Source: Caldisericales bacterium (GTDB taxonomy: Bacteria > Caldisericota > Caldisericia > JAAYUI01). From it: a DNA stretch of 53,463 nucleotides. Made by a program: the position numbers and the translations under genes. The notes under the pieces were generated by a model that was not told the DNA's origin, made no database searches, and saw only the letters and a list, made by a program, of their open reading frames with translations. Position 1 is the first letter of the stretch. Every line of letters begins with the position of its first letter. This document shows, piece by piece, positions 8,233 to 17,268 of this stretch. The DNA is taken from NCBI GenBank assembly GCA_012517765.1, contig JAAYUI010000021.1, forward strand, positions 1-53,463, given 5' to 3'.

Positions 8233-9217
8233 AGTTTGGGCAGAATTTTGCGCCTTCAGGTACAGACTGGCCGCACTTTTTGCAGTTTGATTGAAGGTTT
8301 TTTCCGCAACTGGGGCAAAACCTGGCTTCTTGTTGCACAGGTTTACCACATTCCGGGCAGGTTTCATTGGAAACTTTGCTTTCGGTCCCCTTTGCAAGAT
8401 TTTCAACTATCTTGCCGCCCATCACAAACCCGGCACCTATTTGAGTAGCTGCACCCATCATTCCTTCGCCACCCTTTTCCATGCCCTTTGCGGCTTTGTA
8501 TGCCAGATAGGCATTCATGTCTTTTATGACCCCCATTCCAGCCCTTTCGTCTATAGCTGTCTCGACTTCTGGAGGAAGCCCTATTGATTCGATAAATGCA
8601 GCAGGGCAGGAAAGCCCAAATTTGGACACTTCGCTATTTATCAGTTTTGAAAGCTGGTCGCCGATTTCCTGGTAGATTTTTGGGAGGTCAAAGACGGTGG
8701 TCATGGTCCCGCCGAGCATGTCGGTAAATTTTGAGGCTACGATACCGCGCATGAAATCTTCGATCTTGCCGCGGGTCATGAAACCTCTTGTGCCCACTAT
8801 TTCTGTAACAAACTTTTTTGGGTCGTCCACCCTCAGGATGTAGTTGCCAAAAGCCTTTACCCTTACGACCCCAAGTTCTTTGTCGCGGAAAGGTATCGAA
8901 TCAGGCGTTCCGAACTTGAAACCCGGCATCTGAACTGTAGAGATGAAAAGCACCTCTGCCCTGAACGGAGATTTGAAGCCATATGGTAGCGAAAGCAACT
9001 GGGTTAGTATGGGGATGTTTTCGGTAGAAAGTGTGTATTTGCCTGGGCCGAACATATCGGCGACCTTCCCATTTGACATGAAGATGGCAAGTTGACCCTC
9101 GCGGACAATCAACTGTGCACCCATCTTGATGTCTGCAGAACCCTGGGGTGGCTCCCTGTGGAGCAATTCAACGCCGGAGTTGTCCAGCCATTCAATTATT
9201 TCAAGAAATATCCCCAC
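8216..9217 (-). CDS. SPFH-domain protein with C-terminal double zinc ribbon (YdjI-like)
   Basis: A 333-aa protein. The N-terminal ~100 residues ([33 protein letters not shown]) match the SPFH/virion-core-like family typified by Bacillus YdjI. The tail has two zinc ribbons, [16 protein letters not shown] and [16 protein letters not shown]. YdjI-type proteins scaffold membrane microdomains and interact with phage-shock-type systems; that role here is inferred. The start is GTG 9217 with AGGAGG at 9222-9227; an ATG at 9244 would overlap lysS further and lacks a site. It overlaps the lysS end by 17 nt and the K+ channel start by 17 nt. Confidence 0.8.
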   Translation of the reverse strand: MGIFLEIIEWLDNSGVELLHREPPQGSADIKMGAQLIVREGQLAIFMSNGKVADMFGPGKYTLSTENIPILTQLLSLPYGFKSPFRAEVLFISTVQMPGFKFGTPDSIPFRDKELGVVRVKAFGNYILRVDDPKKFVTEIVGTRGFMTRGKIEDFMRGIVASKFTDMLGGTMTTVFDLPKIYQEIGDQLSKLINSEVSKFGLSCPAAFIESIGLPPEVETAIDERAGMGVIKDMNAYLAYKAAKGMEKGGEGMMGAATQIGAGFVMGGKIVENLAKGTESKVSNETCPECGKPVQQEARFCPSCGKNLQSNCKKCGQSVPEGAKFCPNCGEKI

Positions 9218-10664
9218 TTTGCCTCCTGAGTTGAGGGAATGCAAGTACTTCCCTTATTGAAATCTGGTCTGTCAAAAGCATCACAACCCTGTCAACGCCT
9301 ATTCCAAGCCCTCCAGTAGGTGGCATTCCAACTGCCAGTGTTTCAACAAAATCTGTGTCGGTCTGGTGGGCTTCGTCATCTCCGCCAGTTCTTGCCCTCT
9401 CCTGGCCTTCAAACCTGCTCAGCTGGTCCTGTGGGTCATTGAGCTCTGAGAAAGCGTTTCCTACTTCGTACCCTGCAATTATTGGCTGGAACCTCTCCAC
9501 CCACATGGTTTCTCCAGGGATTAACTTGGCCAGTGGAGAGAGTTCGATTGGATAATCGTAAATGAAAGTCGGGTTCTTGATTTTTGGCTCAACAAGTTTT
9601 TTAAGGGTTTCGTCGCAGAAACCGCCAAATCCGGGTTTCTTTTCCATCTTCACACCATTTTCCTCAAGAAATGCAAATGCAAACTTTGCATCCCTGAGTT
9701 TTTCAATCTCGACTCCGGCGTATTCCCTGAAGGCCTCTGCCATTGTCATCCTCTTCCATGGTGGTGAAAGGTCGATCTCTTCGCCCTGGTAATTGATCAC
9801 AAATGAACCCGTGACTGTTTTTGCAATGGAAGAAATCATCCTCTCGGTGATGTCCATCATGTCATGGTAGTCTGCCCACGCCTGGTAAAGCTCCATTATT
9901 GTAAACTCCGGATTGTGTACAAGTGATATACCCTCGTTCCTGAAAGCTTTTCCGATCTCGAATACTTTTGGCATTCCGCCAACCATGAGCCTCTTCAAGT
10001 AAAGCTCAGGTGCAATCCTCAGGTAAAGGTCCATATCGAGAGCATTGTGGTGTGTAATGAATGGTTTTGCCAGTGCTCCGCCATAAAGTGGCTGGAGAGT
10101 TGGGGTTTCAACTTCCTCAAAACCCTCGCCCCACAAAAACTCTCTCATTGCCCTTATTATCCTGGTCCTTTTGCTGAAACGCTCCCTCACCTCAGGGTTT
10201 GCAATCATGTCCAGATGGCGTTTTCTGTATCTTATCTCGGAATCTTTCAGGCCGTGCCATTTTTCCGGAAGCCCTTCCAATGCTTTGGCCGCCCAGAGAA
10301 ATTCTTTTGTGTGGATGGTCACTTCGCCGGTCCTGGTTTTAAAAATGTAGCCGGTTGCCACAACGAGATCGCCGATATCAAGCGCGTCCTGTATGAGGCC
10401 ATAGAGCTCTTCGCCGATATCGTCAATTCTGACATAAAGCTGTATCGGTCCAGTTTCATCTGTGACTACAAGGAACATTGCCTTGCCATGGCCACGCTGT
10501 GCAGTTATTCTCCCGGCCACCGTAACAGTCTGGTTTTCAAATTTTTCAAAATCGGCCTTGATTGTTTCTGCATTGAAGGTCGGTTTCGGAACCCTTGGTG
10601 GAAATACGTCTTTGCCGGTTTCGCGCAATCTGGCCAGTTTTGCCAGCATCGATTCGTTGAACAT
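9201..10664 (-). CDS. lysS: lysyl-tRNA synthetase, class II
   Basis: A 487-aa enzyme charging tRNA-Lys. An N-terminal OB-fold anticodon-binding domain (about 50-150, [20 protein letters not shown]) precedes the class II catalytic core. Motif 2 is [20 protein letters not shown] and motif 3 [14 protein letters not shown]. Length is normal. ATG 10664 follows the greA stop by 4 nt, with GAGG in the greA end acting as its ribosome binding site. The greA-lysS order is common in bacteria. Confidence 0.96.
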   Translation of the reverse strand: MFNESMLAKLARLRETGKDVFPPRVPKPTFNAETIKADFEKFENQTVTVAGRITAQRGHGKAMFLVVTDETGPIQLYVRIDDIGEELYGLIQDALDIGDLVVATGYIFKTRTGEVTIHTKEFLWAAKALEGLPEKWHGLKDSEIRYRKRHLDMIANPEVRERFSKRTRIIRAMREFLWGEGFEEVETPTLQPLYGGALAKPFITHHNALDMDLYLRIAPELYLKRLMVGGMPKVFEIGKAFRNEGISLVHNPEFTIMELYQAWADYHDMMDITERMISSIAKTVTGSFVINYQGEEIDLSPPWKRMTMAEAFREYAGVEIEKLRDAKFAFAFLEENGVKMEKKPGFGGFCDETLKKLVEPKIKNPTFIYDYPIELSPLAKLIPGETMWVERFQPIIAGYEVGNAFSELNDPQDQLSRFEGQERARTGGDDEAHQTDTDFVETLAVGMPPTGGLGIGVDRVVMLLTDQISIREVLAFPQLRRQSGDIS

Positions 10665-10668
10665 GTTT

Positions 10669-11187
10669 TTATCCTCTGGATATCTTGAGTATTCTGTATT
10701 TTACGTCACCCTTGGGGGTAACAACACGCACGACATCGCCGGCCTCATGACCAAGGAGCTCCCTGCCAAGCGGAGACACATTCGAGATTTTGTCTTCCTG
10801 GGGTTTTGCCTCATAGGTGCCGACAATTGTCACTGTTATGTTTTCATGGGTGTTCAGATTGACAATTGTTACCGTGCAGCCGATATTGACTTCATGGACA
10901 TCAACATCTTCAGATTCTATTATTTCACAATCTGAGAGAATATTTTCGAGCTGCTGTATCCTTCCCTCGATAAAAGCTTGGTCTTTTTTTGCTTCATCAT
11001 ATTCGGCGTTCTCTGATATGTCGCCAAAGGCTTTTGCTTGCCTGATCCTTTCGGCTATCTCCTGTCTTTTGTTGTTTTTCAGGTCTTCAAGCTCGGCATA
11101 AAGCTTGTTATAGCCTTCCCTTGTTAGAAGGTGTTTCCCGCCATGCTTTATCGGCTGTTTTGATTCTTCGTTCTGCTTTGTGCTCAT
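10669..11187 (-). CDS. greA: transcription elongation factor GreA
   Basis: A 172-aa factor that stimulates RNA polymerase to cleave backtracked transcripts. The N-terminal coiled coil carries the diagnostic acidic tip in AFGDISENAEYDEAK. The C-terminal FKBP-like domain follows (SPLGRELLGHEAGD). The first ~18 residues are a charged extension (TKQNEESKQPIKHGGK) before the usual LTREGYNKL start of the family. TAAGGAGGA lies just before ATG 11187. It sits between the quinate-dehydrogenase-like gene (10 nt away) and lysS. Confidence 0.96.
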   Translation of the reverse strand: MSTKQNEESKQPIKHGGKHLLTREGYNKLYAELEDLKNNKRQEIAERIRQAKAFGDISENAEYDEAKKDQAFIEGRIQQLENILSDCEIIESEDVDVHEVNIGCTVTIVNLNTHENITVTIVGTYEAKPQEDKISNVSPLGRELLGHEAGDVVRVVTPKGDVKYRILKISRG

Positions 11188-11197
11188 CGCATCCTCC

Positions 11198-12097
11198 TTA
11201 GAGCGTGACTATGTTTGGTTTCTGGATACCAAGCCTGTCAATAAGGTTCTGGTATTCTTTTTCGGTGGTGTCTTTTGGCTGTTTGCCGAGTATCGAGGCA
11301 AAGACTGCTTCAAGAACGTTCGCCCCAAAGGTTCTTCCATTCATGTCCGGGGTAAACGTAACAACGGCTTTTATGCCCCTTTCCCTGAACTCGTCAAGGT
11401 TTTTCTTTGTCGTCGTGTTTGTGCAGACTATTTTCCCTTTCATGTCCCGTGGCATGTTTTTTCTTATATAATGAAGATCTCCTGCCACAACATCTGCCCA
11501 TGCGAAGAACCTGTTTGGTTTGTCCTTCATTTTTTCCTGGCTTGAGCCGAGTGGGTAGAGCCAGTGATAAGGGAGTTTAGTTATGACCGGGAGCAATGTT
11601 GCGCCGAGAAACCTTATGGTCCCTAGACCTGTAACTCCAAGCGGTATCCCGAGCGAGAATGGCATATCACCAAAAACACACTTGCATCCTTCGTCCGTAA
11701 AGGCCTTTGCAAGAAAATACCTGTCAACAGCAGTCATGACGAGCACTTTCATGTCTTTTTTAAGAAATCCCTGCTGGAATAAGTTGTGGACGACCATGGG
11801 TTCCATGACGGCCTTGAAATATGCGCCATCACAAACTGGTTTTGTTGATGCAGCCTTGGACCATTTGTAGGGCTCGCGGAGAATGTATGTCCTGTTGCCT
11901 GGGCGAAGGTATATGTCTCCACCACCCATACCAAAAGCGTTGACTTCAGGGTCGAGTTTTTTGAACAGCTCGACCATCCTGTCAACATCGCCATCGGTCC
12001 CGATCCTGGAGATTTCAAATTTTTCCCCGAGGAGTTCGGCCGTATAGGTATGGTCGCGTGATGACGAACCCAAACTGACAGAGACAATCTTCTTCAC
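11198..12097 (-). CDS. quinate 5-dehydrogenase-like conserved protein
   Basis: A 299-aa soluble protein beginning KKIVSVSLGSSSRDH with GTDGD and AFGMGGGDIYL. These marks belong to a family that automatic annotation labels 'quinate 5-dehydrogenase' in Firmicutes and thermophiles. The label rests on weak similarity and I know of no biochemical proof; a GxGGxD-containing Rossmann-like fold is likely. The start is GTG 12097 with AAGGAGGC nearby. It is the first gene after a probable promoter and leads the greA-lysS run. No shikimate or quinate genes are in the window, so true function remains open. Confidence 0.65.
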   Translation of the reverse strand: MKKIVSVSLGSSSRDHTYTAELLGEKFEISRIGTDGDVDRMVELFKKLDPEVNAFGMGGGDIYLRPGNRTYILREPYKWSKAASTKPVCDGAYFKAVMEPMVVHNLFQQGFLKKDMKVLVMTAVDRYFLAKAFTDEGCKCVFGDMPFSLGIPLGVTGLGTIRFLGATLLPVITKLPYHWLYPLGSSQEKMKDKPNRFFAWADVVAGDLHYIRKNMPRDMKGKIVCTNTTTKKNLDEFRERGIKAVVTFTPDMNGRTFGANVLEAVFASILGKQPKDTTEKEYQNLIDRLGIQKPNIVTL

Positions 12098-12120
12098 AAA
12101 GCCTCCTTGAACAAACTGAT

Positions 12121-12148
12121 ATTATATCTTAAAAGCCGTTAAGGTAAA
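12121..12148 (-). promoter_or_regulatory. putative sigma-70-type promoter of the greA-lysS-murI operon
   Basis: On the minus strand a perfect TATAAT (12126-12121) lies 16 nt after TTTACC (12148-12143). It is followed at a short distance by AAGGAGGC and the GTG at 12097. It lies in the only gap over 100 nt between this gene run and the valS run. Confidence 0.5.
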
Positions 12149-12220
12149 TATAAAAACTGGACCACTGTCATGGTTTGGTTTTTTAGACTATCTATGGCAC
12201 AAAATGATTACAGGCTGGTT

Positions 12221-12730
12221 TCAGGTGTGCCTTGTGACCCTGAAGCGTTGCAGCTGGACCGGTCCATCATCGTATATGCCGGCCTTCCTCCTGGCTATTG
12301 CAACCTGCTGTTCTGCTGTATCAATGCCTTCAAGATCGGGGAGAAGAAGGCCCCTTCTTGCCCCTCTTGAAACTATCACACCATAAGTTTTTGGATCGAG
12401 TTGCGCGATGCTGTCTATCGGTTCAGGCAGATCCAGCACATCAACATTTATTTCAAGTCCGTCAAGCTCGTTTGGCCTGACTGGCGAAAATCTTGGATCA
12501 CCTGAGCATGCCTCGATTGCCATTTCGATTATCTCGCGGGCGATGTTGGCTGTTGTTGGCAGAAAAGTCCCTATGCAACCTCTCAGGTCGCCATCCTCGT
12601 GTATTGAAACGAAAACACCGGCCCTTCCCCTCATGCTTTCGGGAACTGGTGCCGGTGTATCGATGATCCTTTTCTCAAGAACCCAGGTTCTGATTGCTTT
12701 TGTGGCCAGCTCTACAAACTCATCTGGCAT
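12221..12730 (-). CDS. amrA: AMMECR1-domain protein (AmmeMemoRadiSam system protein A)
   Basis: A 169-aa protein spanning one AMMECR1 domain. It contains RAGVFVSIHEDGDLRGCIGTF, including the invariant LRGCIG, then SGDPRFSPV and GVIVSRGARRGLLLPDLEGID. In many prokaryotes it is encoded with a Memo-like protein and a radical SAM protein; neither partner is in this window. Biochemical function is unknown. ATG 12730 overlaps the stop of the 862-aa surface-protein gene as TAATG, so the two are probably co-translated. It is the last gene of the valS-folC run. Confidence 0.88.
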   Translation of the reverse strand: MPDEFVELATKAIRTWVLEKRIIDTPAPVPESMRGRAGVFVSIHEDGDLRGCIGTFLPTTANIAREIIEMAIEACSGDPRFSPVRPNELDGLEINVDVLDLPEPIDSIAQLDPKTYGVIVSRGARRGLLLPDLEGIDTAEQQVAIARRKAGIYDDGPVQLQRFRVTRHT

Positions 12731-15318
12731 TATTTTATAAACCTCTCCACATGGACAACTTTAAGCTTGCCCATCCTTTCGGGGAGGCGCGCAGTTGTTA
12801 AATAAAATTCTGATCTTGTTTTTTCTGCAACAACAAGGGCCCTTCCGACTTCCTCAAAAACCCCGAGTTCTGATGAAATCCTGTTTGCCCTTTCAGCGTC
12901 CTTGCCCATTATTGGAACCCTCTCGAACCTGGGATCCATTGACAGTGTGCCAGGAAGCAGCGAAGAAGCAGTGTGGGCGATGGATATTTTTGAAAGGAGA
13001 GACAAGAGTCCTTCCTTGTGCAATCTCATGATCGCACCAGGATCAGCAACTACACCTGCCCTGTTCATCTGGTCTGCGAGCTGGGCCATTGCCTCGGATA
13101 TGACTGGAGGTTGTGCCACCTCAGATTCTGTAACAGCGACCTCTGGTTCCTCCGGTTCTTTTGTCTCCAGTGCCATTGGAGATGGCATTACTATTGGGAT
13201 TCCTTCATGTCTTTCTTCTGCTGGAGGTTCAGGTGTTTCATTGTTGCAAGGAATTTCTTTTTTTGGTGCAGTTTCGTTATCAGAATTTATGGAGTTGGTC
13301 TCCTGGGAAAGAAATTTGGAAAGACTTGGAAGCCTCAGCCTGGGGGTCCTCATGTCTTCCCCTGGGGCATGTTTTGCTGTTTGTCCGGTTTGCGTTTCCT
13401 TTGTCTCCTGTTTTGGCCAGTTTTCAGAGAAATCTTTTTCTCCAGTTTCCCGTGCAGGTTTAACAGGAGGCTCTTTGCCGGGTTCCTCAAGTATCTCAAA
13501 ATCTACCCCTGCCTGACTAATCGCGTCGTCTTGATACAAAGATTGAGTGATATTTCCTTCTTCTATTGCAGTTTCTTCTTCGCTTTCGTCTCCAGAATCG
13601 TCCTCCGGCCCGTGTTTTGGCTTTCTCCAGAGAAGAACTGCGATGGTTATCAGGACAAGCGCTGCAAAAAGAAGAACAAGCGAAAACTGTACAGGGTTTT
13701 CAGCTGGATTTGATAACGCTTTCCAGAGGCTTGTAAAAAAATCCTCTTTTGGTTGTTCCTGCTTGCCTGGCTCTCCCCCTGGCGAAACTGGCGATTCTGG
13801 CATCCAGGCCGATCCCTCTGGTGCGGTTTCAGGGTCTGAAAGGGTGAATGTAACGCTTCTGTCTTTTATTGGTGGCACCTGATACAACAGGGCCGTGTCG
13901 TCAGGGTTTGCATCAAGAATGATGGAATACTGGTTAGTTTGTGCCAGCACTGGCGAGAATTCTGTTGTGACACTGACCAGTGAAGTTGACATCGGGCTTG
14001 ATGGAAGCGGTGGGAAGACCCTTCTTTCAGTTGGGGATGACAGTGTGGTTTTCGAGTAAGGTGCTATAAGAACAACATTCCTGTTGGAAGGGTTTTTTGG
14101 GTCAATTGGCCCGGAGACCGTGTTCCAGCGTTTTGACAGCAGTTTGCCATCAACACCTTGTAGGAAGGTTGCGCCGTGGCCACCCTGGACCCCCATTGCC
14201 AGAACAGTTATTGGTTTGTTGGAAGTTATTGTCGTAGCGTTGTAAATTTCACTTTTTTTGATCAAAGGCGATTTTGTTTCAAGCTTTTGCATCTGTCCTG
14301 CAGATGAGAGCTCGAATTTCTGTGGTGGAATTGTTGGATCAGACCATGTAACAAACAGTTCAGTGTTGTTCTGGTGGGCAACAATCGCAGTCGGCCCAAG
14401 CGGGAGATAGGAATAAACAAGGCCTTTTTGTGGGACCGAGAAGAAAGAGTAAGAGCTTGCAGTGCCATACTGGATGACACAATCATAGTCTGACTGTATT
14501 TTGCGCATTCCTGCCGGCAAGTTGTCAAAAACAAGCGTCTGATTTGAATTCAGAATTGCCTTTTTGGCCAACTCCCCCCTGTTGAATACCGAAACATTGT
14601 TTCCGTCCCTGAGGCTTGTGATGGCAAGAAATGATGGCACAAAAACGAGTGCTTCGCCAGAGATGAAAGCTGTGCAATCAGTCTCTTCCTTAGCAAAATT
14701 CCCCATTGCCACAGAACACAGGCCGGTGCTCTGTATCCTTATCACTGTCGGGTTTTCGAGCCTGAAGCTCCGTATTCCTCCGGCAGGGTAGGTTTCAGGG
14801 CTTATTGTTCTGCCAAAGATATCTTTTAAATAATTGCCAGCAACATCGGTTACTGTCATTTTATTGTCTTTAGAGTATGAACAGATCTTCACTTCGCCTA
14901 TTGCCAGCGAAACAAAGTCGTTGCCTATCATATTCTCCGAGCCAACAAAGACTCTTTGTGGTGGTTGGGCTTGCGGGTTCCCGTAGTAAATGTAAAAAGC
15001 TTTTCTACCGTTTGGCTCCAGATCTACAGGTATCCTTACGGTTACCTTGCCGCCCTCTATCGAGACGATCTGGTATGGAAGGAGGGTGCCCTTGCTGTCG
15101 GTCAGCCTGAGATCGGACGCTGTGTCGGCCAGTTCCGATTTTGAAAGCGCTAGGTCAATGGCGTAGGATTTTCTCGAAACACCACCCTTCTCATATACCG
15201 TGAGGATCCGTCTGTGTTGCCATACACCAGTTTTGTTTGTTGCATCCGGTGCAGGGGTGGAAGCTCCAACGGTTACAAGAAGAAGAGCAATTAAAAGACC
15301 AAGCGCCCTTTTTTTCAT
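12730..15318 (-). CDS. membrane-anchored surface protein (DUF2341-like ectodomain) with possible degenerate PIN-like cytoplasmic domain
   Basis: An 862-aa protein. Residues 1-20 are a signal peptide. About 30-120 resembles DUF2341 (AFYIYYGNP), and the ectodomain runs to ~530. One membrane helix lies at 543-564, followed by RKPK, an acidic low-complexity linker to ~735 and a folded tail. The tail (754-862) starts GVVADPGAIMRLHKEGLLSL and ends with an alpha/beta pattern (ELGVFEEVGRAL..EFYLTTARLP..KVVHVERF) that reads like a PIN domain with most acidic ligands lost. Topology would be outside-in. The start lies 1 nt after the upstream stop with GGAGCC near it. The PIN-like call is hypothesis; the overall architecture is well supported. 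Confidence 0.7.
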   Translation of the reverse strand: MKKRALGLLIALLLVTVGASTPAPDATNKTGVWQHRRILTVYEKGGVSRKSYAIDLALSKSELADTASDLRLTDSKGTLLPYQIVSIEGGKVTVRIPVDLEPNGRKAFYIYYGNPQAQPPQRVFVGSENMIGNDFVSLAIGEVKICSYSKDNKMTVTDVAGNYLKDIFGRTISPETYPAGGIRSFRLENPTVIRIQSTGLCSVAMGNFAKEETDCTAFISGEALVFVPSFLAITSLRDGNNVSVFNRGELAKKAILNSNQTLVFDNLPAGMRKIQSDYDCVIQYGTASSYSFFSVPQKGLVYSYLPLGPTAIVAHQNNTELFVTWSDPTIPPQKFELSSAGQMQKLETKSPLIKKSEIYNATTITSNKPITVLAMGVQGGHGATFLQGVDGKLLSKRWNTVSGPIDPKNPSNRNVVLIAPYSKTTLSSPTERRVFPPLPSSPMSTSLVSVTTEFSPVLAQTNQYSIILDANPDDTALLYQVPPIKDRSVTFTLSDPETAPEGSAWMPESPVSPGGEPGKQEQPKEDFFTSLWKALSNPAENPVQFSLVLLFAALVLITIAVLLWRKPKHGPEDDSGDESEEETAIEEGNITQSLYQDDAISQAGVDFEILEEPGKEPPVKPARETGEKDFSENWPKQETKETQTGQTAKHAPGEDMRTPRLRLPSLSKFLSQETNSINSDNETAPKKEIPCNNETPEPPAEERHEGIPIVMPSPMALETKEPEEPEVAVTESEVAQPPVISEAMAQLADQMNRAGVVADPGAIMRLHKEGLLSLLSKISIAHTASSLLPGTLSMDPRFERVPIMGKDAERANRISSELGVFEEVGRALVVAEKTRSEFYLTTARLPERMGKLKVVHVERFIK

Positions 15319-15319
15319 T

Positions 15320-15922
15320 TCAGGCTCCTTTTGGCCTGTCAGTTATCCTTGAAGCACAATAAGGGCAAATGTGCCACTCCGGGTCAAGGAGCTTGCCGCA
15401 AGATGGGCAAATCTTCTTGAGTTCCTTGTAGCAGCTCGGGCAGACCTGATAGTCTGGCTGGACTGGGGTCCCGCAGACACCACAAATATACTTTTCTTTT
15501 GTAAGGACGTACTGGTAATATTCTTTTTCTATCCTTCTCAGGTTTGCATCTGCCTCTATGAGTTTCATTTCTTCAATGGTATAAGGTGGTCTCCACGCGA
15601 GATATATCAGCCATGGCACAACAAGCAGTGAGGCGATACCCCATATCCAGCCATAATTGGTGCGCCTGGATGCGTCAAAATAGACCCACATTGCAATGAA
15701 AATAACAGATGCAAGGAGTGCCCATGGCACCATTGGTATCAGTGTATCAAAAAACTTTGCAATCGAAGAAAAAAAGTCCGGTTCGCTTGTGGTTTCGGAC
15801 ACTTTTGGATCACCAAGCTGTATTGTATCGACAACAGAAGGATCACCATCCACTGCAAGAACATTTACGACGGGTCCGAAGACCATCATGGCCACGAACG
15901 CCAGAACGATAATTTTTTTCAC
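15320..15922 (-). CDS. membrane protein with C-terminal double zinc ribbon
   Basis: A 200-aa protein. An N-terminal signal or first helix (KKIIVLAFVAMMVFG) is followed by two further membrane helices (PMVPWALLASVIFIAMWVYF and WIWGIASLLVVPWLIYLAW). The cytoplasmic tail carries zinc-ribbon pairs CGVCGTPV..CPSC and CPSCGKLL..CPYC. GTG 15922 with GGAGG 5 nt upstream is chosen over an upstream ATG that overlaps the folC end. Zinc ribbons of this kind often mediate protein contacts. It sits directly before the 862-aa surface protein (1-nt gap), so the two probably work together. Family not recognised beyond the ribbon. Confidence 0.7.
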   Translation of the reverse strand: MKKIIVLAFVAMMVFGPVVNVLAVDGDPSVVDTIQLGDPKVSETTSEPDFFSSIAKFFDTLIPMVPWALLASVIFIAMWVYFDASRRTNYGWIWGIASLLVVPWLIYLAWRPPYTIEEMKLIEADANLRRIEKEYYQYVLTKEKYICGVCGTPVQPDYQVCPSCYKELKKICPSCGKLLDPEWHICPYCASRITDRPKGA

Positions 15923-15956
15923 AATGTCCTCCAAGCAAAGATTATTGACTATTCTG

Positions 15957-17267
15957 TTATTTTGCAAGTGCAAACTGGCCTAAAAGTGTTCTAGTTTCAC
16001 CAACAAGATACAGTGAACCTGTCACCAGAACTGCACCACCCTTTGGTGTCGATTCAATGGCTTTCACCACTGCATCGGCCGGATTGTCTACCGGATCGCA
16101 TTCGAACATCCTTCGCCTGAAACGCATGCACAGTTTGTCAGAGGAGAGTTTCCTGTAATAGCTTGGTGTGGTGGCAATGATTTTGTTGGCCATTGGGGCC
16201 AGGGCCCTGATAAACCTTGTGGTGTCCTTGTCCCTGAGAAGTCCGACCACCATAGTCAGCGAGCTGTATTTGAAGTGCCGCCTGAGGGCATGGGCGAGCG
16301 CATCGGCGGATGCACCGTTGTGTGCACCATCAAGAATGATGGTTGGTTCCCCGGGAAATACCTCAAACCTGCATGGCCAGAAAGAGTTTTTTATGCCTTC
16401 CCTTACCGCGTCTTCTGATATTTTTAGCCCCATGTTTCTGGAAGTCACTTCAGCGGCCCTTATTGCAATTGAGGCGTTCTGGAGTTGGTGTTCACCAAGT
16501 AGTGGCACAAAAATGTCTTTTATGGTGCCAAAATCCGAATGATAGTCCATTGTCTGCCCAATGCCATTAGTTGCCCCTCTGTCAACATAATCAAAATCTT
16601 TCCCTTGGATTGAAACAGTTGCATTACGGTCTTTTGCTATTCCAAGGAGTGTCTCGAGGGCCTTTGGTGGTTGTTTTGCGCAAACAAAAGGGCAATTTTT
16701 CTTGATGATCCCCGCCTTTTCTTTGGCGATGCGCTCCAGAGTGTCGCCGAGTATTCCCATGTGGTCATACGAAATTGCGGTTATAACTGAACATGCAGGT
16801 TTTTCGACGACGTTTGTTGCATCAAGTCTTCCACCGAGGCCGACCTCGAATACCCCAACATGGGCACCAGCATTTTTGAAATGGAGCATTGCCATGGCAG
16901 TCATTACTTCGAAGAAGGTTGCCGGTCCGAGTTCACTGTCAAGCCCTTCTGCCACCTGGGAGACTGTTTCAACAAGGTCAGAGAACTCGCCCGTTGTTAT
17001 CAGTTCTCCGTTGACCCTTATTCTCTCTCGCAGTGATTGTAGGTGTGGACTGGTGTAGAGACCAACCTTGTATCCTGCGGCCTGCATTATGTTTGAAATC
17101 ATAAGGGAAGTTGAGCCCTTCCCTTTCGTGCCTGTTACATGGATATACGGATAGCAATACTGGGGGCTTCCGACCAACTCAAGCAGTGGAATCATCCTTC
17201 CAAGCCCCAGCCTGGAACCGAGGTAGTGAAGGCTTCCGAGTTTGTCAAGCGCTTCACAGTAGTTCAT
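15957..17267 (-). CDS. folC: bifunctional folylpolyglutamate synthase / dihydrofolate synthase
   Basis: A 436-aa Mur-ligase-family enzyme adding glutamate to dihydropteroate and/or folates. It has the P-loop HVTGTKGKGST, the folate signature (SYDHMGILGDTLERIAKEKAGI) and the C-terminal ligase domain with FEVFPGEPTIILDGAHN. ATG 17267 lies 1 nt after the valS stop with GGGAGCC before it. A longer frame reaching 17447 lies wholly within valS and has no folC homology. The valS-folC order is common in bacteria. Confidence 0.94.
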   Translation of the reverse strand: MNYCEALDKLGSLHYLGSRLGLGRMIPLLELVGSPQYCYPYIHVTGTKGKGSTSLMISNIMQAAGYKVGLYTSPHLQSLRERIRVNGELITTGEFSDLVETVSQVAEGLDSELGPATFFEVMTAMAMLHFKNAGAHVGVFEVGLGGRLDATNVVEKPACSVITAISYDHMGILGDTLERIAKEKAGIIKKNCPFVCAKQPPKALETLLGIAKDRNATVSIQGKDFDYVDRGATNGIGQTMDYHSDFGTIKDIFVPLLGEHQLQNASIAIRAAEVTSRNMGLKISEDAVREGIKNSFWPCRFEVFPGEPTIILDGAHNGASADALAHALRRHFKYSSLTMVVGLLRDKDTTRFIRALAPMANKIIATTPSYYRKLSSDKLCMRFRRRMFECDPVDNPADAVVKAIESTPKGGAVLVTGSLYLVGETRTLLGQFALAK

Positions 17268-17268
17268 T

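Noticed and set aside
8233-8406. N-terminal extension of the K+ channel
   Set aside because: The region encodes the SPFH zinc ribbons in another frame, and the extension has no channel-like sequence.
13018-13713. 231-aa plus-strand frame opposite the 862-aa gene
   Set aside because: It lies opposite the low-complexity linker, is rich in Cys/Phe/Trp as expected from complement translation, and has no domain or start signal.
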